64,000 nucleotides of DNA from Xanthobacteraceae bacterium (GTDB taxonomy: Bacteria; Pseudomonadota; Alphaproteobacteria; Rhizobiales; Xanthobacteraceae), in NCBI GenBank assembly GCA_029266425.1, contig JAQSWY010000042.1, positions 1 to 64,000 on the forward strand, in the 5' to 3' direction. Below, in pieces: positions 50,359-59,587 of the stretch. The notes beneath the pieces were generated by a model. That model saw nothing but the letters and a program-made list of their open reading frames with translations, did not search any database and had not been told where the DNA came from. The translations under genes were made by a program, and so were the position numbers. The stretch's first letter is position 1, and each line of letters opens with the position of its first letter.

Positions 50359-51198
50359 ATGCGTACCTGGTTCATCACTGGCGCCTCGCGCGGCTTCGGC
50401 GCGCTGATCGCGAAGGAAGCTCTCGAGGCCGGCGACGCGGTCGTCGCCACCGCCCGCAATCCCCAGCACGTCATCGACGCGCTAGGCAATCATCCCAATC
50501 TGCTCGCCGTTGCGCTCGACGTCACCTATGAGGCCCAGGCCTTCGCGGCGGCGGGGGCCGCAGTGAAGACATTCGGCCGCATCGACGTGCTGCTCAACAA
50601 TGCTGGCTATGGCCTGCTCGGCGCGGTCGAGGAATCCGGCGCCGCGGAAGTCGAGAGCGTGTTCCGCACCAATGTGTTCGGCCTCCTGAACGTGACGCGG
50701 GCAGTGCTGCCGCACATGCGCCGGCAGCGCTCCGGCCATGTCATCAACATCTCCTCCGTCGGCGGCTACGAGGCCTATCCCGGCTGGGGCGTCTACGGGG
50801 CCACCAAATTCGCCGTGGAAGGCCTGACCGAGGCGCTCGCCGCGGAGCTTGCTCCCCTCGGCATCGATGCCACCGTCGTCGAGCCCGGCTTCTTCCGCAC
50901 CGACTTCCTGGACGACACGTCGCTGTCGAAGACAGCGCTCGAGATCGAGGATTATGCCGAGACCGTCGGGGCGATGCGCCGCTTCGCCGTCAGCGCCAAC
51001 CATGCCCAGCCGGGCAATCCGGCGAAGCTCGCCACGGCGCTCATTGCGCTCGCCAACGCACCGAAGAAGCCGCTGCGCCTGCCGCTCGGCAGCGACACGG
51101 TAGCGAGGATCGAGGAGAAGAACGCCAAGGTAGCGGCCGAGCTCACCGAATGGCGCGGGCTGGCGCTCTCCACGGACTGGGATGCGCAGCCGGTGTGA
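50359..51198 (+). CDS. SDR-family oxidoreductase
   Basis: This 279-residue classical SDR has cofactor motif TGASRGFG, NNAGYG, catalytic Ser in NISSVGG, and YGATK (YxxxK). The C-terminal region (VEPGFFRTDFL) is typical of the subfamily that includes retinol-dehydrogenase-like proteins. GAGGAGATCG precedes the ATG. It is convergent with a LysR gene across a family B repeat. Confidence 0.92.
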   Translation: MRTWFITGASRGFGALIAKEALEAGDAVVATARNPQHVIDALGNHPNLLAVALDVTYEAQAFAAAGAAVKTFGRIDVLLNNAGYGLLGAVEESGAAEVESVFRTNVFGLLNVTRAVLPHMRRQRSGHVINISSVGGYEAYPGWGVYGATKFAVEGLTEALAAELAPLGIDATVVEPGFFRTDFLDDTSLSKTALEIEDYAETVGAMRRFAVSANHAQPGNPAKLATALIALANAPKKPLRLPLGSDTVARIEEKNAKVAAELTEWRGLALSTDWDAQPV

Positions 51199-51204
51199 GC
51201 AGAC

Positions 51205-51288
51205 CCGTCATCCTCGGGCTTGTCCCGGGGATCCACGTCCGTGACGATGGAGCAACCGTGGATGGCCGGGACAAGCCCGGCCATGACG
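51205..51288. repeat. Palindromic repeat family B, copy 3
   Basis: CCGTCATCCTCGGGCTTGTC with CCGGGGATCCACG on the left and CGTGGATGGCCGGGACAAG with CCCGGCCATGACG on the right. It ends one base before the LysR stop codon and begins seven bases after the SDR stop. Confidence 0.92.
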
Positions 51289-52176
51289 CTATTTCGTCCG
51301 CGCAAAGTCGATGAACGCCCTAAGCGCCGACGGCATCTGTCGTCGGCTCGGATAATAGAGGTAGAAGCCCGGATAATAGGGGCACCAGTCCTCCAGAACC
51401 CGCACCAGGGCGCCGCTCGCTATATGGCTGCGCGCCTGTTCCTCGAACAGGTACGCCATCCCCACCCCGGCGAGAGCGGCGTCGACCATGACGTCCTGCT
51501 CGCTCAAGGTGAGCGGGCCGTCGACCGCCACAGTGATCTCCTCGCCACCGCGCTCGAACTCCCAGTCATAAAGGGTGCCGCCCAGGAAGCGGTAGCGGAT
51601 GCAGGGTCTGCCGGTGAGGTCGCGCGGCGTGATCGGCTTGCCGTGGCTCTCGAAATAATCCGGGGTGCCGACCACGGCGAAGGACAAGCGCGGGCCGACC
51701 GGCACTGCGATCATGTCGGCGGCGATGCTCTCGCCGAAGCGGATGCCGGCATCGAATCCTTCAGCCACGACGTCGACCAGGGCGTCATTGACGACGAGCT
51801 CGACCTGGATGTCCGGGAACGCCGCCAGGAAGCGGGTGACGATCGGCATCAGCACGAACCGCGCGCAGATGCGCGACACGTTGAGCCGGAGTGTGCCGAA
51901 CGGCGTATCGCGGAACCGGTTCAACTCGTCGATGGCGTCGCCGATGTCGAGGAAGGCCGGGTTGATGCGGGCGAAGAGCCGCGCGCCGGCATCGGTGAGG
52001 GCGAGGCTGCGGGTGGTGCGGTTGATCAGGCGAATGCCGATCCGCTCCTCCACGATACGCAGCGAATGACTGAGCGCCGACGGCGTGACGCCGAGCTCGG
52101 CTGCCGCGCGCCTGAAGCTGCCCTGCCGGGCGATGGCGAGGAAGACCGAAAGGTCGGCCGGATCGATGCGCGCCAT
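51289..52176 (-). CDS. LysR-family transcriptional regulator
   Basis: This 295-residue regulator has an N-terminal winged helix (LSVFLAIARQGSFRRAAAELGVTPSALSHSLRIVEERIG) and a C-terminal periplasmic-binding-like sensor. It resembles the group that regulates adjacent oxidoreductases. It is convergent with the SDR gene and divergent from the ABC/cNMP protein gene, so either could be a target. The ATG at 52176 is the natural start (MARIDPADLSVF). Confidence 0.92.
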   Translation of the reverse strand: MARIDPADLSVFLAIARQGSFRRAAAELGVTPSALSHSLRIVEERIGIRLINRTTRSLALTDAGARLFARINPAFLDIGDAIDELNRFRDTPFGTLRLNVSRICARFVLMPIVTRFLAAFPDIQVELVVNDALVDVVAEGFDAGIRFGESIAADMIAVPVGPRLSFAVVGTPDYFESHGKPITPRDLTGRPCIRYRFLGGTLYDWEFERGGEEITVAVDGPLTLSEQDVMVDAALAGVGMAYLFEEQARSHIASGALVRVLEDWCPYYPGFYLYYPSRRQMPSALRAFIDFARTK

Positions 52177-52270
52177 TATTGAGGATGCCTCAGTGAAGCG
52201 GCGGGATTATCTATCATCGTCGACATACCGCGCCGTTGATGCTTCGTCAGCTACCATCATACTTGACCGG

Positions 52271-55200
52271 GTGCTGCGGCTTGGGCACGAACGTAGCGGC
52301 AACCGCGAGTGCGCTTCGTTGGACGAGAATCGCCAGCTCGAAAACCGCCTTCTTTCCTTCATCTGGCGTTACAGCGCCGGGCAGCAACTGCTCCTGCTGC
52401 TGCTCACCGTCGCCTCGTTCCCGATCCTTTATGTCTCGCTGGAAATCCCGAAGTTCATCATCAACGGCGTCATCCAGGGCCATGATTTTCCACGACGCGT
52501 GCTCGGGATGGAGATCGGGCAGACGACGTTCCTGTGGCTGCTGTGCCTCGCCTTCCTGGCCTGCGTCTTCGCAAACGGCGTCATCAAGATGCAGCTCAGC
52601 ATCTATCGAGGCATCGTCGGCGAGCGGCTGATCCGCCGGCTGCGCTTCGCGCTGATCGCGCAGCTCATGCGCTTCCCGCTGCAGCGCTTCCACAGCGTGT
52701 CGCAGGGCGAGGTGGTGTCCATGGTCACCGCCGAGGCCGAGCCGCTCACCGGCACTATGGGCGACGCCTTCGCCCAGCCGGTGTTCCAGCTCGGCCAGAT
52801 GCTGACCATCATCGTGTTTCTGTTCGTGCAGAGCCCCTGGCTCGGCCTTGCCGGCATCGCGCTGATCCCGCTGCAGGCCTATCTGATCCCGGTCATGCAG
52901 CGGGAGGTGAACCGCATGCATCACCGCCGTGTCGCCTATGTCCGGCAGTTTTCCGAGCGGATCGGGGAAAGCATATCGGGGGCAGGGGATCTCAGGATCA
53001 ATGGCGGCGCGCCGCGTCGCCTCGCCGAGTTCGGGCACTTGCTTGGCGACCTGTTCTTCATCCGGCTCGATATCTTCAAGCGCAAGTTCCTGATCAAGTT
53101 CGTCAATAACTTCATCACCCAGCTCACGCCGTTCTTCTTCTTTGCGGTTGGGGGCTATCTGGTGATCATCGGCCAGCTCAGCGCCGGCGCCCTGATCGCC
53201 GCGATCGCGGCGGCGCGCGACATCGCCGATCCGTGGCGCGAATTGCTGCTCTACTGGAACAGCGCGCAGGAAGCCTCCTCGCGCTACGAGCACATCGTCA
53301 CCCAGTTCAATCCGCCGGGCATGCTCCCGGCGGCGCTTGCGCAGGGCCGACCGGACGAGGTGCCGCGGCTTGATGGTCCCCTCCGGCTCGACGGCGTCAC
53401 CGTCACCGACATGTCCGGGGTGGTGCTGCTCGACCAGATCGAGCTGGAGATACCTGCGCGCGCGATGGTCGCGATCAAGATCCCGGATGCCGCCGTGCGC
53501 CAGGCGCTCGCCGAGGTGATCTCGCGCATCCGCCCGCCCATCGCGGGCAAGGTCGAGATTGCGGGGCACGATGTTGCCGAGCTGCACCAGGGCGTGCTCG
53601 CCGCCCGCATCGGTGTCGCCACCAGTACCCCCTACATCTTCCGCTCCTCCATCGCCGCCAACATCCAGATGCCGCTGCGCGTCGCCCCGAACGCGGAAGC
53701 CGCTGATAGCATCGGCCAGCCGCCGGCCCCGGACATGAAGCTGGCCATTCTGGAGGCGGAGCGCGCCGGCAATGATTTCGAGCCGCTCGATCGCGGCTGG
53801 TTCGATTCCGGCGCGAGTGGCCTCGCCGACGAGCAGGCGATCCGCGATTGGTGGCTCAAGATCATCGAGACGATGGGGACCAGCAATTTTCTGCTCGACC
53901 GTGCGCTGGACTGCTATCTCGAACCCGATCGCCACGGTGCGTTGGCCGAACAGGTGATCGGGCTGCGCACCACCGTGGCGGGCTCACTGCAGACGGCGGA
54001 ACTCGCGGACCGGGTGCGGCACTTCGACGAGAACGTTTTCAATCCCGGCCTCTCGGTCGGCGAGAACCTGTTGTTCGCGGTGCGCCGGCGGCCATCGTCC
54101 GGCGGCCTGCCGGAGTTCGGCCCGGTCTTCTTCCAGGTGCTGGAGCAACTCGATATTGCCGGACCGCTGATCGACTTCGCCGCAGATCTCACCAACGCGC
54201 TGGTGCGGGCCTTCGGCGAGGTCGGGCCTCGCCATCCTTTGCTGCGCCGCCTGACCCATATCGGGCCCGATGCCTTCGAACGGCTGCGCGCGATCGACAC
54301 GAGGCGGATGAGCGGGCACGCGTTCGAGGCTGCCGACCGCGCCATCCTGCTCGCCTTGCCGTTCGCGATCACCGCGGACGATCTCGGCTCCGGCTTCCCC
54401 GCCGGCCTCGAAGCCACCATTTTGGAGGCGCGAAAGAAGCATGGCGCAACATTGCGCGCATTGGCGGCCGAAGTTTTCCAGCCGATCGAGAGCAGCGCTT
54501 TCAATCACAATCTGACTGTGCTCGACAATCTGCTGTCGGGCACGCTCACCGGCTCGCAGATCGACGTGCGCCGCATCCGCAGCCTGGCGCAGGAGGCGCT
54601 GATCGAGAGCGGCCTAGCCGGCGAGTTCATGCTGCTGATCGGAGAGACCGACACCGGGCTCGGCGGCGCCAACCTGTCGCCGGTGGCACGCGAGCGCATC
54701 GGCTTTGCCCGCGCCGTGATCCGGCGGCCGGATGTGCTGATCCTCGATCATGCGCTCGCCTCGCAGTCGCCGGCCGAGCGCGAGGCGATGCGGACCAAGC
54801 TCAGGGCGCTGCTTCCGGAGAGCACCATCATCTTCCTCGAGCCGGACTTCCCGCAGCCCGAAGCGTTCGACCTCGTCATCGAGATCCGTGGCGGCCGGAT
54901 CGTCGGTTCCTCGGCACGGCTCCAGCCGATGCCGGCACCGCGGCTGTCGAGCATCACGGCGGACCAGCAGAGCAAGTTCGACGCCCTGTCCGCGGTCCCC
55001 GAGTTCCGCGGCCTGAAGCGCGGGCAGATCGAATTGCTCGCCTATGCTTCCCGCTGGGTCTCGGCCCGCGAGGGCGAATATCTGTTCCGATCCGGAGACG
55101 AGACCGACGGAGCCTATGTCGCGGTCGCCGGCGCGGCCGAGCTTCGTTGGCCGGGTGCAGGCCCGGAACTGGAACCGATCGACACGATCACGCCGGGGCG

Positions 55201-55462
55201 GCTGATCGGCGACCTGTCGGTCGTGCTCGACGAGGATCGCATCATCGACATGGTCGCGGTCTCGGACTTCACCGCGCTGCGCATCGGCAAGCGCGAGCTT
55301 CTCGACATCATCGAGTCGGACATCACCGTCGCGCTGCTGCTGCTCCGCACCGTCGGCCGGCACCTTCACGGCGTCGCCGAGGAGCGGGCCGAGATGAACG
55401 CCGAACAGGGCGGAACAGCCGCGATGATGGCCCCGAGGCCGCGCGGCGAGACCCTGCAATAG
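52271..55462 (+). CDS. ABC-exporter-like protein with degenerate NBD and C-terminal cNMP-binding domain
   Basis: This is a protein of about 1060 residues. Residues 35-340 form an ABC type-1 membrane domain (LLLLLTVASFPILYVSLEIPK, VGERLIRRLRFALIAQLMRFPL, FSERIGESISGAGDLRING). The nucleotide-binding region has no Walker A: IKIPDAAVRQAL replaces GxxGxGKST near 402. The signature is LSPVARERIGFARA (802-815), and Walker B is DVLILDHALAS with His827 instead of the catalytic Glu. About 350 extra residues separate the halves. Residues 905-1040 are a cyclic-nucleotide-binding domain (GEYLFRSGDETDGAYVAVAG). The start is uncertain: GTG 52271, TTG 52319 or further upstream. Probably not an active ATPase of the ordinary kind. 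Confidence 0.85.
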   Translation: MLRLGHERSGNRECASLDENRQLENRLLSFIWRYSAGQQLLLLLLTVASFPILYVSLEIPKFIINGVIQGHDFPRRVLGMEIGQTTFLWLLCLAFLACVFANGVIKMQLSIYRGIVGERLIRRLRFALIAQLMRFPLQRFHSVSQGEVVSMVTAEAEPLTGTMGDAFAQPVFQLGQMLTIIVFLFVQSPWLGLAGIALIPLQAYLIPVMQREVNRMHHRRVAYVRQFSERIGESISGAGDLRINGGAPRRLAEFGHLLGDLFFIRLDIFKRKFLIKFVNNFITQLTPFFFFAVGGYLVIIGQLSAGALIAAIAAARDIADPWRELLLYWNSAQEASSRYEHIVTQFNPPGMLPAALAQGRPDEVPRLDGPLRLDGVTVTDMSGVVLLDQIELEIPARAMVAIKIPDAAVRQALAEVISRIRPPIAGKVEIAGHDVAELHQGVLAARIGVATSTPYIFRSSIAANIQMPLRVAPNAEAADSIGQPPAPDMKLAILEAERAGNDFEPLDRGWFDSGASGLADEQAIRDWWLKIIETMGTSNFLLDRALDCYLEPDRHGALAEQVIGLRTTVAGSLQTAELADRVRHFDENVFNPGLSVGENLLFAVRRRPSSGGLPEFGPVFFQVLEQLDIAGPLIDFAADLTNALVRAFGEVGPRHPLLRRLTHIGPDAFERLRAIDTRRMSGHAFEAADRAILLALPFAITADDLGSGFPAGLEATILEARKKHGATLRALAAEVFQPIESSAFNHNLTVLDNLLSGTLTGSQIDVRRIRSLAQEALIESGLAGEFMLLIGETDTGLGGANLSPVARERIGFARAVIRRPDVLILDHALASQSPAEREAMRTKLRALLPESTIIFLEPDFPQPEAFDLVIEIRGGRIVGSSARLQPMPAPRLSSITADQQSKFDALSAVPEFRGLKRGQIELLAYASRWVSAREGEYLFRSGDETDGAYVAVAGAAELRWPGAGPELEPIDTITPGRLIGDLSVVLDEDRIIDMVAVSDFTALRIGKRELLDIIESDITVALLLLRTVGRHLHGVAEERAEMNAEQGGTAAMMAPRPRGETLQ

Positions 55463-55475
55463 CTGGGCACCGGCC

Positions 55476-55532
55476 AGAGCATTTCCCGATCAGATGGAAT
55501 CATCTGTTCGAAGAGGAATTGCTCCAGCTTAT
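55476..55532. repeat. Palindromic repeat family C, copy 2
   Basis: GAGCATTTCC ... GGAATTGCTC forms the outer stem and CAGATG-GAAT-CATCTG the inner stem. Its first 27 bases are identical to 14356. Confidence 0.88.
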
Positions 55533-55537
55533 TGAAT

Positions 55538-55592
55538 CTAGAGCACTTTCCTGTCGTTCGGATGTTTCCATCCGAACGGAAAGGGCTCTAGG
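55538..55592. repeat. Palindromic repeat family C, variant copy 3
   Basis: CTAGAGC-CTTTCC pairs with GGAAAG-GCTCTAG, and the inner GTTCGGATG pairs with CATCCGAAC around TTTC. It directly follows copy 2, giving two hairpins in tandem. Confidence 0.85.
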
Positions 55593-55858
55593 AGCCGTAC
55601 GCGGTACTGATGGTCGGGAACACTTCCGTGACTTCTTCTATGCAGTCCAGCTGACCGCTTAGTCTTCGGGCTGAAGGCCGCGAAGGCGTCTTCTCTACGG
55701 AAGCGGGCATTTCGAAAATACGCGGGCGCTTCCACCAATTATCCAGCAAGCGAGCCTCGTGATGAGCCTGCCAAGCCGTAGTGAGGTCCCGACAGGGACC
55801 GCGCGGCCCCTCTCGCTTGTCCTTCGCGCTCACGGATCAGAGCCATGGAGACACGATT

Positions 55859-56695
55859 ATGGGTATAGTTACAACCAAGGACGGGACCGATATCTACTAT
55901 AAGGACTGGGGTCCGAAGAGCGCGCAGCCGATCGTCTTTCATCATGGCTGGCCGCTCAGCGCCGACGACTGGGACAACCAGATGCTCTTCTTTGTGGAGA
56001 AGGGATATCGCGTTGTCGCCCACGACCGGCGCGGCCACGGCCGCTCCTCTCAGGTCAGCGACGGGCACGACATGGATCACTATGCGGCCGACGCATCGGC
56101 CGTGTACGAGCACCTCGACCTGAAGAACGCGGTCCATATCGGCCATTCCACGGGCGGCGGTGAAGTCGTCCGCTACGTCGCCAAATTCGGACAGCCGCAG
56201 GGGCGCGTCGCCAAGGCCGTGCTCGTCAGCGCCGTCCCGCCGATCATGGTCAAGTCCGCGACTAACCCGGGCGGCACGCCCATCGAGGTGTTCGATGACT
56301 TCCGCAAGGCACTTGCCGGCAACCGTGCGCAGTTCTACCTCGATGTCGCCTCCGGGCCGTTTTACGGCTTCAACCGACCGGGTGCAGAGGCGTCGCAGGG
56401 CGTGATCCAGAACTGGTGGCGCCAGGGCATGATCGGCAGCGCCAAGGCGCATTACGACGGCATCAAGGCATTCTCGGAAACCGATCAGACTGAAGACCTG
56501 AAGGCTATCACGGTGCCGACCCTCGTCATGCACGGCGACGACGATCAGGTCGTGCCGATCGATGATGCGGGGCGCCTCAGCGTCAAGCTGCTCAAGAACG
56601 GCACTCTCAAGGTCTATGAAGGCTATCCGCACGGCATGCTCACCATCCATGCCGACGTGATCAATCCGGACCTGCTTGCCTTCATTCGCAGCTGA
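55859..56695 (+). CDS. Alpha/beta hydrolase, non-heme chloroperoxidase-like
   Basis: This 278-residue hydrolase has oxyanion motif [15 protein letters not shown], nucleophile elbow GHSTGGGEV, acid in [10 protein letters not shown] and His in YPHGML. This set matches cofactor-free haloperoxidase/arylesterase (Cpo-type) enzymes, which hydrolyse esters or perhydrolyse small acids. A GGAGA lies nine bases before the ATG at 55859. It stands alone between repeat-rich intergenic regions. Confidence 0.92.
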   Translation: MGIVTTKDGTDIYYKDWGPKSAQPIVFHHGWPLSADDWDNQMLFFVEKGYRVVAHDRRGHGRSSQVSDGHDMDHYAADASAVYEHLDLKNAVHIGHSTGGGEVVRYVAKFGQPQGRVAKAVLVSAVPPIMVKSATNPGGTPIEVFDDFRKALAGNRAQFYLDVASGPFYGFNRPGAEASQGVIQNWWRQGMIGSAKAHYDGIKAFSETDQTEDLKAITVPTLVMHGDDDQVVPIDDAGRLSVKLLKNGTLKVYEGYPHGMLTIHADVINPDLLAFIRS

Positions 56696-56714
56696 GCCGC
56701 AGTCGACCGTGGTC

Positions 56715-56764
56715 ATCCTGGGCTCGCGGCATCACAGATGCCCGCGCGGCGCCACGAGCCCAGG
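56715..56764. repeat. Long-armed hairpin after the hydrolase gene
   Basis: TCCTGGGCTCG (56715-56725) pairs with CGAGCCCAGGA (56754-56764). It is a repeat-like palindrome between two convergent genes and could act as a terminator. It was not seen elsewhere in the window. Confidence 0.6.
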
Positions 56765-56801
56765 ACTTTCTTGCGATCAGAAGATGCTCCAGCCCATTAA
56801 T

Positions 56802-56855
56802 CTAGAGAGCTTTGTCTTCGTTTGGATGGTTCCATCCGAACAGAAGTGGTTCTAC
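56802..56855. repeat. Palindromic repeat family C, variant copy 4
   Basis: CTAGAGAGCTTTGTCTTCG, TTTGGATGGTTCCATCCGAA and CAGAAGTGGTTCTAC align with copy 3. The terminal CTA supplies the stop codon of the nitrate reductase gene (TAG, 56854-56852). Confidence 0.8.
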
Positions 56856-59587
56856 TCCGCGGCGCAGGTCTCGCGGGCTTCGGCCGCCACGTGCGCATCG
56901 CGCAAGATACGCTTCAGCTCGGGGATGCAGGAGCCGCAATTGGTGCCGGCCTTCAGGCAACGGCCGAGCGAGTCCACGCTGGCCGACGGGTCCGCGGCGA
57001 TGGCGGTGTCAATCGCCGCGCGCGGCACGGCGTGGCAGGCGCAGACCAGTGGGCCGGTCTCGACCCCGGCCGCGTTGCGGCCCGACAGCAGGCGGCGGCG
57101 CTGCTCCGGCGGTACATGCTCGGCCGCGAAGAACGGCATCGCCGCGCTCCAGTCGAGGCGCCGGTCGGAGCGCTCCATGAAGGCGAGCGTCGCGATGCGG
57201 CCGGTGGCGTCGAAGCGCGCACCACGATAGCGGCCGGCACGGGCATCGTCATAATCCGCGGTCGGCGCCTCGCTGGTCCTGGCAAGCCATTGCGGCAACC
57301 AGGAACGCGGCTCGCGCGCATCGGCGAGCAGATAGCCGACGCCGCCCTCGATCGTGACCACTGTCCAGCACGTGGCCGGCGGCAGCTCCAGCCCTCGCCG
57401 GGACAGGACGAAGCCGCGATACGGCAGGTCGATGCGCTCGGCCCTGGCCGGCGTCGCCTTGGCCTCGGGCTGGCCGGAATGCGGGTCGGTGGCGCCGCCC
57501 ACCAGCGCGCCGATGCGCCCGGCTGAGGTGGTGGCATCGCTCCAGTGGATCGGGGCGAACAGGCTGCCGCGCCGCTGGCCGGAGGAGAGCTGCGCCTCGA
57601 GGATGGCCGCGCCATGGGGCGAGACGAGGCGCACCATGTCGCCGTCGGCGATGCCGTGTGCCGCTGCCTCTTCGGGGTGGATCTCGACGAAGGGAACCGG
57701 CAGATGCGCCCCTAACCGCGGGCTGAGGCCGCTGCGGGTCATGGTGTGCCACTGGTCGCGGATACGGCCGGTATTGAGCAGGAAAGGGAAGTCGCCGCCC
57801 GCCTCGCTCGCGAGCGCCGGCGGCTCCGGCGCGACGAAGCGCGCCTTGCGGTCCGGCGTGTAGAAGCGTCCCTCGGCGAAGAACCGCTTCTCCGTCGTGT
57901 CGCCCGCCTCACGCACCGGCCATTGCACCGGCTGCATGGTCTCGAACGCGACTTCATCGAGACCGCTCAGGCCGCCGAGATCGAAATCGCGGGCGCCGGC
58001 ATTCTCGAAGGTGGAGAGCGCGGCATGCTCGCGGAACACATCCGCGGCCGAGCGCCAGGCGAAGGCGGCACCGAAGCCGAGTCTCTTGCCCACTTGCGCC
58101 ACCGCCCACCAATCGGGCTTGGCCTCGCCCGGCGGCGACAAGAACGGGCGCTGGCGCGAGATGCGGCGTTCGGAATTGGTGACGGTGCCGTCCTTCTCGC
58201 CCCAGGCCAGCGCCGGCAGCACCAGGTGCGGCCGGCAGCCGAGCGTGTCGTTGCTTCCGACATTGTCGGAGACGGCGAGGAAATCGATCGAGCGCAGGGC
58301 CGCGCGCACGGCATCGGCGCGCGGCAGGCTGACCGCGGGGTTGGTGCCCATCACCCACAATGCCTTGATCTTGCCGGCGGCGATGGCGTCGAACATCGCC
58401 ACCGCCTTAAGACCTTCGCGCTCGGCGATGTTGGGCGCATCCCAGAAGCGGCGGACCCGGTCGATGTCGATGGTGGTGAAGCCCATATGGGCGGCGAGCT
58501 GGTTGGCAAGGCCGCCGACCTCACGCCCGCCCATCGCATTGGGCTGTCCGGTGAGCGAGAACGGACCCATCCCGGGCCGGCCGATGCGCCCGGTGGCGAG
58601 GTGCACATTGATGATGGCATTGACCTTGTCGGTGCCCTGCGCCGACTGGTTCACGCCTTGCGAATAGCAGGTGACGACGCGCTCGGTCGTAGCGAACAGC
58701 GAATAGAAACGGGCGAGGTCGTCTGCCGGCACGCCGGTCTTCCGCGCCACCGTATCGACGCCGGGCGCGATCTCGCGCGCCGCTGCCAGCGCCTCGTCGA
58801 AGCCGCTGGTGTGCGCCTCGATATAGGAGCGGTCGAGGGCATCGCGTTCGGCGAGAAAGCTCAGCAGGCCGGCGAACAGCGCCGTGTCCTGTCCGGGGGC
58901 CACCGGCAGGAACAGGTCGGCTTCCTCGCCGGTTGCGGTCTTGCGCGGATCGATGACGACGAGCTTCGTGCCGCGTCGTCCCCGCGCCGCCTCGAGCCGG
59001 CGGAACAGGATCGGGTGGCACCAGGCGGCATTGGAGCCGACCAGCACCACGAGGTCGGCCTCGTCGAGATCGGCGTAGGTGCCGGGCACGGTGTCTGAGC
59101 CGAAGGCGCGGCGATGGCCGGCGACCGAGGAGGCCATACAGAGGCGCGAATTGGTGTCGACATTCGCCGTGCCGAGGAAGCCCTTGGCGAGCTTGTTTGC
59201 CGCGTAATAATCCTCGGTCAGCAACTGGCCGGACAGATAGAGCGCGACCGAACCCGGCCCGTGCTTCTCGATGGTCTCGCCGAAGGCCTTGGCGATGCGG
59301 TCGAGCGCGGCACCCCAGCCGATCCGGGCCAGCACCCCGTCCGCGCCGCGTGCCATCGGATGCAGCAGGCGGGTCTCCGGCCCCAGCGTCTCGCCGAGCG
59401 CCGAGCCTTTGGAGCAGAGCCGGCCGAAATTCGCCGGGTGTTCCGGATCGCCGGCGATCGCCGCCCCGCCCATGCCGTCCGGGCTCGCCAGCACGCCGCA
59501 GCCGACCCCGCAATAGGGACAGGTGGTGCGCACCGGGGACACGGCGCGCGCGTCCAGCGCGGTGGGAGTGGGGACCGGCGCGTTCAT
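56852..59587 (-). CDS. nasA: Assimilatory nitrate reductase catalytic subunit
   Basis: This 911-residue molybdenum enzyme reduces nitrate to nitrite in the cytoplasm. The N-terminal 4Fe-4S motif is CPYCGVGCGV (Cys23, 26, 30, then RLCSKG). The molybdopterin domain includes NVDTNSRLCMASSVAGHRR with the Mo-ligand Cys and GQPNAMGGREVGG. The C-terminal BFD-like 2Fe-2S domain (CACHAVPRAAI, CGRCLKAGTNCGSCIPEL) marks the assimilatory NasA/NasC type that takes electrons directly. The ATG overlaps the preceding gene's stop by one base (TGATG). It is the last gene of the operon seen. Confidence 0.95.
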   Translation of the reverse strand: MNAPVPTPTALDARAVSPVRTTCPYCGVGCGVLASPDGMGGAAIAGDPEHPANFGRLCSKGSALGETLGPETRLLHPMARGADGVLARIGWGAALDRIAKAFGETIEKHGPGSVALYLSGQLLTEDYYAANKLAKGFLGTANVDTNSRLCMASSVAGHRRAFGSDTVPGTYADLDEADLVVLVGSNAAWCHPILFRRLEAARGRRGTKLVVIDPRKTATGEEADLFLPVAPGQDTALFAGLLSFLAERDALDRSYIEAHTSGFDEALAAAREIAPGVDTVARKTGVPADDLARFYSLFATTERVVTCYSQGVNQSAQGTDKVNAIINVHLATGRIGRPGMGPFSLTGQPNAMGGREVGGLANQLAAHMGFTTIDIDRVRRFWDAPNIAEREGLKAVAMFDAIAAGKIKALWVMGTNPAVSLPRADAVRAALRSIDFLAVSDNVGSNDTLGCRPHLVLPALAWGEKDGTVTNSERRISRQRPFLSPPGEAKPDWWAVAQVGKRLGFGAAFAWRSAADVFREHAALSTFENAGARDFDLGGLSGLDEVAFETMQPVQWPVREAGDTTEKRFFAEGRFYTPDRKARFVAPEPPALASEAGGDFPFLLNTGRIRDQWHTMTRSGLSPRLGAHLPVPFVEIHPEEAAAHGIADGDMVRLVSPHGAAILEAQLSSGQRRGSLFAPIHWSDATTSAGRIGALVGGATDPHSGQPEAKATPARAERIDLPYRGFVLSRRGLELPPATCWTVVTIEGGVGYLLADAREPRSWLPQWLARTSEAPTADYDDARAGRYRGARFDATGRIATLAFMERSDRRLDWSAAMPFFAAEHVPPEQRRRLLSGRNAAGVETGPLVCACHAVPRAAIDTAIAADPSASVDSLGRCLKAGTNCGSCIPELKRILRDAHVAAEARETCAAE

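Larger units (their letters stand above)
55463..55858. other. Gene-free stretch with two family C repeats
   Basis: Repeats C2 (55476) and C3 (55538) occupy the first third. The remaining 265 bases show no protein-like frame; the promoter of the hydrolase gene at 55859 must lie here but could not be fixed. Confidence 0.55.
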
